Source: Anticarsia gemmatalis (taxonomy: Eukaryota; Arthropoda; Insecta; Lepidoptera; Erebidae). Taken from it: a stretch of 64,000 bases of DNA. Position numbers and translations under genes: made by a program. Below the pieces are notes generated by a model. It was not told where the DNA came from. It made no database searches and was given only the letters and a program-made list of their open reading frames with translations. Shown in pieces: positions 28,101 through 40,100 of this stretch (its first letter is position 1; each line of letters opens with the position of its first letter). Where the stretch lies: the NCBI RefSeq assembly GCF_050436995.1, contig NC_134757.1, forward strand, positions 2,492,501 to 2,556,500, written 5' to 3'.

Positions 28101-31100
28101 AATCGACAATCAGCTACATTTCTTTTCTTTACAATAAAAAATATAAAATTATTGTTTCAAGGAGCTACTGCCAAATGTAGCAAAACGTTCAATTTTATTT
28201 ATAGTAGCTTCTGGGCTCGACTTATACACGTGGAAAGATTTTCCGGGGTAAAAAGTATCCTATGCTTTAATATAGGTTATAAACTTTATGTATACCAAAT
28301 TTCATAAAACTGACTTCTGGAGATTTTACGTGAAAGAGTTTCAAACATACATACACCCGTCCTCACAAACTTTCTCATCTATAATATTACTAGGATAAGA
28401 TGCAGTAAGGCTGCCTGTCCACCGAAGCGGAGCAAGGCTGCGGTGCGGAGAAACGGAGAAATATTAACCAATCGGAGAGAACCACTCACGAGGAGAGGAG
28501 ATTTTGTGCACTCTTATTGGTTAGTATTCATCCGTTTCTGCGCACCGCAGCCTCGCTCCGCTTCGGTGGACAGGCAGCCTAAGAGTTAACGTAGATCTAC
28601 CGAACGAATATAGTTTATAACATACATGATACTATTAAACAAAATTTATTTCGTTCCTATTACAACAAAGTAGTCGAAGAAAGTTTTCAATATTAATTAC
28701 CTGGTCGCAGACTTACAGGCCAATGTGACCGGCGCCGAAACGTCAGGCATTCAAAAGTAAAATGCGAATAGTAGGTAAAACTTGCAACGCGAAAGTTTCA
28801 AAGTAATGCTTTTCAATACTTAGTCAAACAGTCAGGACTAAATTATGTCCAATAAGTAAATAAACAGGACATTTCACGTCCATATGAATCAGAAATGACT
28901 CATTTACTTTCCTCGCGGTGTCGAAGTGTATTAGCTGTTAACCGCAACGGTTTAATAATCTATGTTGTTTAGTTATTTCTACCTGTACCTATGTATCAAC
29001 AGAAGTAAGTATGACAAATGTAAATATGTGGTTATGGAAATTCCCTAATATACCTACTTAAGTACCCTTTATATAAATTTTAGTTTAACATTAGTCATCT
29101 TAGGACCCAGCCTACCCCTGAAAAAGCTTTTGTGTATGTATGTATCGACAGTAAGTATAATTAATTTCCTTCGACAGCGGGCCTATGCAAAACTTGATTT
29201 ACAATAACTAAATGCGTAAGCAATACACACGTACGTACATTAAACAGTCACTCGCTCTCATGGCCCGTTGGAGCCGATAACCGACATGACCAGAGCTGTG
29301 TTTCGGATTTGAAACCTATACCCAATTACCCAATACCGACTACTCCACGGAGGCACTCAATATATAAATTAGAAAGACCCAAGACCATTTTATATGAGCC
29401 GTTAATTGGACCAAAACGTAACGTGTTAATGACTATAATCTGAGAGAGAACAGTGTTCATTATAGTGGCTTTCAAATAGTTATTATTATTATTTGTATGG
29501 CAAGTGGTCAACCTAGTGTCCGGCTTAACGACTGTTATCCTAATTGACAAAAAATTTTACGTGACCTCCGAAGCACGGAGACGCCCAGTTTAAATAACAC
29601 TCGTCGGTCACTTCTCTACCGAATGACGCCAAGGTTTGCTTAGCCCAAAGATCGTTTAACGACCGGTGAGTGCAAATGGCTATGGGCGCCTCAAATAGTT
29701 ATCAACTGAGATACATAATAACTCCTAGAAGTATCTTCTTATCTCTATCAGAAATCGTAAAACTGAGATAAATTATTGCCACAAAAACATAAATAATAGG
29801 CCAAAGGTCATGCGCACGCGCACGTCATTTTGGTTAGTCATCTGCGCCTAGATGGCACGTGTGACCAATAGCGGCGTTTCAATATGACACATATTCTTAT
29901 TTACATAAATCTCAATATTGCTCAAATATTGCACCTTAAAAAAGCCAGTTTATCATTACGGAAATTTTTATGTCACATATCTACGAATCTATAGATTAGC
30001 AGTATTATGAAAAAGGAAATCAGACCTGATTTGGCCAATGACCGAATATGGTCATAACGTCACTTGTAAAACAATCAAAGTGTTCACCAACTTACAATAG
30101 AAGTACTGAATTCTGTGCCTCGAGTGAAAAAGGATATAAGTCCGATTTTAACAAAATTGAGTTAAGAAATTAGAGTGTATTTATATCCCACTTTTGCAAT
30201 ATTTTAAGTGTAAGTTAGCCCTTTTGCAGATTGCTAACTTTGTCATTTTTAAAGATAAACAATATCCGTTTTCATCAATTGATAGAGTTTATTTTTTTTA
30301 AACATTTTGGTATACTTAATACATTTTCGACAAAATCGGACTTATTACCTTTTTCAGTAGAGGTACAGAATCAATCTTAATTAAAACCGCGACTGGCTGA
30401 ACTAAAGATCAATGAAGTCTACGTAATAATAACTAGAAAATTACGTTGTTCAGTTCTAAGTAATACTTTTGCGGTTTTCTTAATAAAACAATGCCTTATT
30501 TGGTTATTACCTACATTCCATTACTTGGTTACTGATTCAAATAATGTGGTATCTACTCATCGCTATTATTAGTTGGTTAGTTAATGCTGGTACTTGAAAT
30601 TTAATTACTGGTTGAAGTAGCAGGTTAGTCCAGTCAATTTAGCTGTAAAAATACCCTTGCATGAATTCCCAGAAAGCTGAAAATTTGTATAGGTGCTAGG
30701 GCCATTGTTATGAAATTATGGAGCATCTATACAAATTGTCAGCTTCCTGGGAATTTTTTCAGGGTTCAATGTCTAAATTGACTAGATTAGGTTAGCTTTA
30801 AAGCCAATGTTGTCTACGCCGTAACGTAAGACATTCGACACTAAACTAACTGCACGTTTGGCGCAGTGGTTTAAGTGGTCACCTCGCCGCAACAACCGTA
30901 GCGCCGCGTGTGGTTAAATAAATTTCATTGGACAACTCACACACGGTCAATTGATTCCAAACTAAACAGAGCTTGTACTATGGTAACCAAATAACTGATA
31001 AACATACTTATATACTTCTAAATACATTACATAGATACATTAACAACCAGGCTCAGAACAGATACTCGTGCTCATCATACAAGTATTTGTCCTGGATTTG

Positions 31101-34100
31101 AACCCACCACACGCGGCACTAAGGTTATTGCGACCAGGTGACCACGTTAACCATTGCGCCAAGCGTGCAGTTAATTTACACCATACTTTGAAAATGATTG
31201 TCCTCACACGCGAAAGATCGGTACCTACTAAGTGACTCATGTTTCATCAACGATGTGATACACGCACATTCTATTTTAAATCCTATAAGTATACGATGTA
31301 ATGAACAGTGTATGAACAAATAAATAACCGGCTATCGTGTTTGGACTGTACAAAAAATGTGTTAAAAAATTTTATAGTTTGGAAAACATCGCAATTTGTG
31401 TATAAGCTACCCTTGCCAAGGTTGATCTGTGGATGGGTGACCATGGGTGTAACTTATAAATATCGAGATCCTTCGTGTTGCGGAAGGCAGGTTAATTTGT
31501 GGGTCCCCGTCGTAATTTTCAAAGATCTTTGACAGTCGTTACCAACAGTTGCAGCTTGAAGGTCTAGCAATCAGTCTTACCAAAAGGTATGGTATTATAA
31601 CCCAGGTAATTGGCTTGTGAAGCTGGACAGTCGTATTAGAAACTAGCAGACGCCCGCGACGTCGTCCACGTGGTAGTTTTTCCGTTTTTCAAAATAAATT
31701 GTAGTCTTTATGTTGTCTAGACTTAAAAGATATACAACAAAGAAAGTTACATTCAAATCAGTCCAACAGTTCCAGACATAAGCGCGTACAAAAAGACAAA
31801 CAGACAATAATAATTTTTATGTCGACTTGTGTTCTATTACTATTCATAACGACCTCCCCCCCCCCCTCCTCATTGATTATTATTTGTAAATATATTAAAT
31901 GTACAGATACGCCATTTTTTGCTGTTTTATTATATTATATAGATAGTAAGCTTGACCCGAAAATTTAATCAGAGACCACAGACATATACATTTCTAGAGA
32001 AAATATCTATATAACCACATATTTACATTCGTCATACTAACTTCTGTTGATATATGAGTATAATGAGTATAAAATAATTATATATTAGGTACTAGAGTAG
32101 TTATATTATGGATTTTCCATAACCACATAATAATATTTACATTCGTCATACTTAACTTCTGTTGATACATGGGCACAGGTAGAAATTACTATTTGACTTG
32201 ATCAATAAACATTTGCGGTTAACAACTAATACACTACAACACCGCTAGGAAAGTAAATGAGTCATTTCTGATTCATAATGGAAGTGAAATGTCCTGTTTA
32301 TTAGCCGACTTCAAAAAAAAGGAGGAGGTTCTCAATTCGTCGCGATATTTTTTACTTTTACTCAAAGGTGTCTGACTGTCATAATGATCTATTAACGCAC
32401 AGCCCAAACCACTGGACGGATCGAGCTGAAATTTGGCATTCAGGTAGATGTTATGACGTAGGCATCCGCTAAGAAAGGATTTTGAGCAATTCTACCCCCA
32501 AGGGGATAAAAAAGGGGATGAAAGTTACCGACCGGTTAGCGCAACTGGCTATGAGCGCCTCTGTTGTTTATACGTTAGTAAAAGTCCGCACAAGACAAGT
32601 AATTTTAGTTTTCAAAATCTATACTAATACTAATATACTAATATACTAATATACGAATAATATTATAAAGCTGAAGAGTTTGTTTGTTTGATTGTTTGTT
32701 TGTTTGAACGCGCTAATCTCAGGAACTACGGGTCCGATTTTAAAAATCATTTTAGTGTTAGATAGCCCATTTATCGAGGAAGGTTTTAGGCTATATAACT
32801 TCACGCTACGGTCATTAAGAGCTGACTAGCAACGAAAAATGTTACAAAAACGGGGAAAATTCTCTCTTATGTGACGCAAGCGCAGTTGCGCGGGTCAGAT
32901 AGTAAAAAATAAAAATGTGTCACACAAATTAGTCACTAGAGCCGTATTTGTGACAAACACATGAACTTAATTGAGTCGACGTAATAACGCAGTATTAGGA
33001 GGGTTCAACTTTGCACTGTAGTGTTTGCTGAGCAATCAGGGTTACCGACGGTACTATTTGAACTATATAACCACAATTCCTAGAAAACCTAATAAAGGGA
33101 GTCTCAATAAGAGAGCACTTTTTGGATTTGCTATTTTTTCCAATAAATGTGACGACAGCAAAAAGTTATAAGTAAAATTGTGTGATATTGGACTTGTGAT
33201 AAATGATTTTTTATTTTATTTCTTTATTTATACAGCTGCATAGATGGCATTCGAACAATAACATGTAGGTACGTGATCATATTATTGTCCCATATTTTAA
33301 TAATAAAAACTGTGGAACATTTCTGTAACTACATACATTACTGTATGTAAATTCTGCTATCCATTGGCTTGGAAATGCAATGAAAGTATTAAGCAAGACT
33401 TAGAACTGCATTAATATTAATATCATATTTATAATATTCTTCTATTTTATTTTATAAAAAGTGACCCCTGCCGCAAGCTTGTATATTTTTTTACTATTTA
33501 CTTCTACTTTTTTAACAGATATTCGTAAACAAAAACCTTCTCCGGGCTCATTAAATAGAAAATTCGTCAAAAGTAGTTACTGCATAAAGCACATGAGGCT
33601 TTTATATTTTATGAATGGACATTAATAAAATTGTAAAAAAAATAATGAAAGCGAGAAATTGACAATATAGGTACATAAGGTACCTACGACACCTTACTAA
33701 GAAATGCTTTTCCTGTACACAATCTGACGATGATAGAGAATTTAATACGATGCGAATCGGGGAAAACGTTTTCCTCTTCTTATGTATTTCACACCTATTA
33801 TTTACCTACTCTATTTATGCTTATCGTTAATGTCCGTTTTTCCTTCATTGATTACACATAAAAACCACATCCTCGAGTGAATGATAAATTGGTTAATTCA
33901 AATATCAAGTTTCCGCAGTTGACCAATCATGGCAGCATCTTTAGACAAGTTGAGTCATAACGAGAATAGATGGGTTGTTAGTCACCGATACCATTGACCG
34001 TGTGCATATACACATATAGGAATAAATTGGAATAGCCGAGCTGCATAATGAATATGTGAAGATGAATGTTCGGGAAAAATGCCGTTAGACATAGCCGCGC

Positions 34101-37100
34101 CTGAATGGTAACACCAAATTGTGACGATTACATCCGAAGGAACAACTCGACCGGCACAAACCGAAAGTGCAACAATTGCTACGAGCCGGATTTATAGTTT
34201 GATAATTATGCAGAACTGAATGTGCCGAATCGAATACGTGTAGCAATCCTAACTGAAACATTTGGTTAAATGATATCACTAGATTGACGAATTTGTTTCA
34301 ACAATATTACAATTTTAGTCCTAAGCTTGCGTTTTTCAGATTTTCATTTTTGTCCAAAATGGCGGCCTGGGGCAAGTTGGTTACCCCACAAACTTGAACT
34401 TGAGCTTTTACTGACCCCTCCTACACATAAAAATAAGAATGCGTCATAAGGAGATTAACGCAATCATGATTTGCGACCTTGTTGCACGACAGTCATCTTG
34501 ACAACTGCCGGTACAACTTTTAAGTATGTCTGACCTCTTATTATTTATATGAATATTTCACCAAATTCTCGGAATGTAAACCGCAAGATGTGTTAAAATA
34601 CTGTACCTACCTATTTAGTACTTTACTCTTTATTTAGGTAAAAAAGTTTTATTGAGTGACTAACTGCCCGGTCAACCTCTTTCGCCTAACAGCTGATTTT
34701 TAATAAATAAATTATTTATAAACCTTTTTTTTCTTCGTAAGAACCATCCCCAATACTTCAACGAATTTTATAAAAGATAGCCGTTCACGCGTAATGGCGT
34801 ATTTTACATGAAATTATTTTCAATAGTACATCGATTAGGTAACGTGCCCTGCGTGTGACAATATTGAACGGATTTTGATGAAATTTGTTTACAGAGAGTT
34901 GAATAACAATTCATGCGGACGAAGTTGTGAGTAGAATCTAGTATATAAAATTAATTTAATAAAACTTATAAATAAATGCGTGTTCAAGGTAACATTATGT
35001 TAAAAAAAGGGTTCATCACGCAGATCGCTCTTTTAAATGCGTCATTAATTATGGCTTTAAATTCCAGAACAAAGTACGAATGAAAGTTGTTTCTGCTGAC
35101 GTTACTCTTACACAGAACTAGAAAGAATTCATGTGCGCATGCGCATGGCTTCAAGACGTAACAACTAAGATATTAATATTGACGTAAATTGGCCAAAAAT
35201 ATATATTATCCTGACGCACATATTGGAAGCCGGTCGTATTCATCTTGTTTTTATGTAGTGTATTTTCGAATGCAATGTACATACATAATAAGTTGTAAGT
35301 TAAAAATATGTAGGTATATATTTTAAGTCAATATACTTTTAGGTTGGTACCTTTAAATAAAATTAATAGCTTGAATATAATTCTCGCATCAAGCCCTTTC
35401 ATTTAGTAGAAACGAGAGCTAAAGCTCAATTAATAAAGCTCTTGCATTACTGAGAGACTGAATGACTGACTCGATGGACAACGCACAGCCGAAACTACTG
35501 AGCTTAGAAAGTTGAAATTTGTTATGGAGACTCCTTAATTAGGGTAACACTAAGACAGGATTTTTGAGAATTCCGCACGGCTAAAAGCGCGTAAAGCAAG
35601 TTTTAAAGTCCACAATGCTTATCCAAATTAACCTTTTCACCGCCAGAGTAATATTGAAAATCGGTGTTCCCCACGCCAAGCAATAAATTCCTTCGTTTAT
35701 ACCTACAAAATAATAGTCACGGGAAAAGTGTATATCGATAAAACTTCGATTAATTTTACGTGTTCTTATATTATGAGTAAAAATTGCATAAAAGTACCAC
35801 AAAATTTTATTGAATTTCTCCCATGTGTCAACTTTACACTACTCAGTACTCATTACCCAAAAATAACAATGATATACACGAACAATTTGCATAAAAAAAG
35901 TACTTAATTCAAATATTTTATTCAAAAAGTCACAGCACTAATCCCAGTTGTGACGACACCTTTTGACGTTAAGAAACGCCACTGGCGTGGTCAGCGCTGC
36001 GATTTCAAATTTTGCCGCCTTATATTAGAGATGTACCAGTGTGGCAAGTCGGAGTGAAGTATAATATATCGTTACGTTTAATCATTCATCTGAATACGTT
36101 AAATTATAATCAATACTCAATTTTGCACAATTGTTTCGTACTCGTATCTTACGATTTTAATAAATGTAGAAATAAAATTTTCGTAATATTTTTCTAGTCT
36201 ATAAAATTTATTTTGATGTAGTAACATGGAAACACAGTTTGAAAGAACTCTATGACTCGGTAAAATAAATATGTTTTGTGCTCTATGATTCGAAATGTCA
36301 CTGTTATTCCGCGTACTACGAAAATATTTTGCTAATTATGTCTACTTCTAAAGATTCTCGTCCATGTTCACCAAGCCTAATTAGCAATTTAAATAAAAAA
36401 AGAAAAGTCAATTACGCCGATAAACAAACCCAAGTTACTTCGGACGACATTATTGATAATATGACGACATTACATCATCTTCTACACCTTCTAACACTCT
36501 CAACAGCTCTTCTGTCGTCATTTGACTTGAAGACATTTTTGTGGCGCAGATGGTGTACGAAAAATTTATTATACACAAGAATTTATGTACCTATTATTAA
36601 TAACGTATTGCAACAACACTACGAGTGTCCAGCAGCGCGGGTGACGTCAGAGCGCGCCGTCTCATTCCGTCAGTGGCGTACGAAGCACTGTAAGGGATTC
36701 CGCTAATAGAGATGCGCGAGAGTTGCCACAAAATGATCGATTTGCACTTATTTAGTCATGAGTTTATCACTAGATATGGTAGTTTTATTACATATTTAGG
36801 TTTGTATTGAATCTAATTTAAAACATATCAGACAAAAAATTTTTTTTTCAGAAAGGAGTGAAGTATTTCAATTTGTTTTCGAAATATTGCATAAAGTGTT
36901 TAGATTGTAGTCCTTTTCCTTGCACATCACTAGTTGACGCGTCTTCACGTCTGTGGCGTGGATTTGCGGGCTAAATTTATACATTTTGCATGATGATTTA
37001 CTTTGTTTTTTTTTCAGGTACAACTGTCTAATTATTATATGTCTTTGTGTAATAATGTAATAAATATGTTTAGGTAATAATAACAGGAGAAAGAAAACAC

Positions 37101-40100
37101 TTGAAACGTATTGTTGTATGTTTATTTTGAACTATAAAAAAGTGATATTTTTGACGTGCTATCACGTCGATGGCGTCGTGAGCGATTTTCAATTTTACGT
37201 CTCTTAACGTCCGTGGCGGTGAAAAGGTTAATAATATTATTATAATCTAATAACTCCGCTCCTAATGGCCGTAGCGTGATGTTATATAGCCTCAAACCGT
37301 CCTTGATAAATGGTCTATTCGTCACATAATTTTTCAATTCGCAAACGTAGTTCCTGAGATTAGCGCGTTCAAACAAACAAAAAAATAACAAACTCAGCTT
37401 CATAATATTAGTATAGATATACATTAGATAACAAAAAAATGTAGACTGCTTCTATTGGTGCTCTTTGATGCATTAATCGTGAGCTGTCCACCCACTAAGC
37501 CATTTGATCCGTGAACAGTCAAGCAAGCGAAACGCTCCGCCTACCGAGTTTAAAGGGGAGACGCGCTAGTGAATTCGTTTTTTATAGTTTACTAATTTGT
37601 TAAACAATGTTAGTATGGTATTTGTATTTTTGTAGATGATTATATTTTTCACACAAATTCCACGAATGAGTTCATTTTTTGAAGATGATTTTATTTTTCA
37701 CACAAATGAGTTCATATTATTCGCTTCGTACATTATAACAGGAATTGGAAAGTCTGTCTGTTTGTAATGATTTCATAGAAAACCACTGAAGCCATTTTTA
37801 AAATAGTTTAAAAGCCAATGCTCTCGACTGGGGTCACTAAAATACTGCGCCGAGGGAAGGGGGGGACATTGGTAACTTTTTACTTAATTTGCACTGGCTG
37901 TGGCCGCAAGCTGACATCTAGTCGTGCTTAATTTTAATTCCCGTATTCTAATATGCAATAATCGTGCAACACGAAGGCTTAAAAAATATAATTGTGTAAT
38001 ATCTGTGACATCCATGTCCTAGTGACGCAGAAGGTGTGACCCATCCTTTGTCGTGATTCGCTTGTCGACTCATTTAGAAAGAATTAGCCTGAGCCAGACG
38101 GACACAAGTTTTAAGAAACCACAGTAATAAATGGTAGTCATTTTAGCGGAATCAAACCACAACCTTGTACCAGAATGAGGTTGAGCATAGTCGGACATTA
38201 TGTATTTTTAACAAAACCGGCCGGTCCGGCCCCCCTTCGTCCGAGTATTCATTAGAATCACAATTCACATTGATCCTATGGGAATTTCCCGTCAATCCCG
38301 CACAAACCTAGTCTTGACAATAGTGATGATGACTAATTTAGATTTTTTAGTCCGTCTAGCACAGTGGATCCCAACCAGTGGTCCGCAGACCACTAGTGGT
38401 CCGTGGAAATCAAAATATGGTCCGCGAAAGACTTCAAAATTTAAAATTTTCAGGATGATTATTACACTTTATTTTTAATATACTTACATAATGGTCCCTG
38501 CTAACCAGAATAATATAAAAGTGGTCCCAGACTAAGAAAAGGTTGGGAACCCCTGTTCTAGCAGATTGTGGAAAAAAATTAAAGACCTATTTGTCATTTT
38601 TGTGCGTAATCAAATTATGACGTGTGACGGCATTTGCCCCCACTCCATAACTTTAATGCTTTTTAAGTAAGCCACTTTTTACACATTTTTATATTATCTG
38701 ACTGGCGAACTAATTACAATTTCTGTTCTGTTACCTTGGAAATATTATTATGACAAACACGATAAAAAAAAGAATAGCTTTTGTCTTTGGTGATTCTTGG
38801 TTAAGTGTTGCGTCATTGCGTGTTGGTTTTATTTCATAAGGTGACAAAACATTGCGATATCTTCGGTGCTTGCCGAGGTGGGTGGCGTTAATTATTTGCA
38901 ATTTTACACCATACACATGTAATTCAAAACAGAGTTTAAATTTAAATACATACATAAAACTCGCATTCTTCCCATAGGGGTAGGCAGACTTTATATTTAG
39001 ACCATTGAAAACTTTCATTTTGGTGGTCATCTTTTCAGTGGATGCAATTTTATTTCTTTTATGTGTCGTGTTATAGAGGGGCCGAGTGGGTCAGTAGAAA
39101 CTTCAGTTCGAGTTTGTAGGGTCTCGCCACCCTTGTTTCCTTGCTATAATTGCGGCTTCTGACTTACGCAAGCAAAGGCCTACAATATTATGAACTAATT
39201 AGATTATTCTCAATAGTAGTCCGGAGTTTGGCACCGTGTCCGGTAAATGGCAATAAGCTCGCCCCTATTACATGGGACTGACATTGTTAAAAACGTGAGT
39301 GTATTTTTTACAGGTGTGTATTATGTATATGTATGATTGTGTTGACTTATGATAAAAATAACTCTATAAATATCATTCGACTACTCCCACACGGTCTTTT
39401 GATTCCAAACTAAGCAGAGCTTGTACTATAATAACCAAATAACTGATAAACAACTTATATACATCTAAATACATATTTATATAAGTAATTCACAACCAAG
39501 CTCAGAACAAATGCTCGTGTTCATCACACAAAGTATTCTTAATAATAAATTTAATCCATTAATGTCCCTCTACTGGGCAAGGGTCTCCTCCCGTAATGAG
39601 GGAGGGATAAGGCCTTAAGTCCACCACGTTGACCAATTGCGGGTTAGGGACTTTGAATACCCTCAATAACTGTTCTAAAGAACTCTTAGGCATGCAAGTT
39701 TGCGTCACGATATTTTCCTTCACCGTTGGAACGAGTGATAATTATTTCTAATACACACATAACTTCAAAAAGTCATTGGTGTGTAGCCTCGGGTTCGGAC
39801 CTGTGACCAGTTGCGTGTAGGTACCAACTTATACCACTCATCACTGCGTACTTATATATATACAAAGTAACTATTCTTGTTTCAGGTATCTCGTAGGGTT
39901 TAAGAACCTGCTGCGAAGTATCGAGTGCAAGGGCATAGGTTCAGTGCTCGGTATAAACTACTTCGCTCGGGGATATCTTCAACCACGTGCCTATGAGAGG
40001 TAAGCTTAAATGTTGAACGCGCAAGGTACGAAGTAGATGACCAATTTTTTTTATGACTGCCTCTGTGGCGCATTTGTTTAGGTCGCCGGGTCGCCAGTCG

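Noticed and set aside
36278..36706. 142-codon frame as a host gene nested in intron 4.
   Set aside because: It lies wholly within an element bounded by inverted ends and TTAA, so a transposon remnant is more likely.
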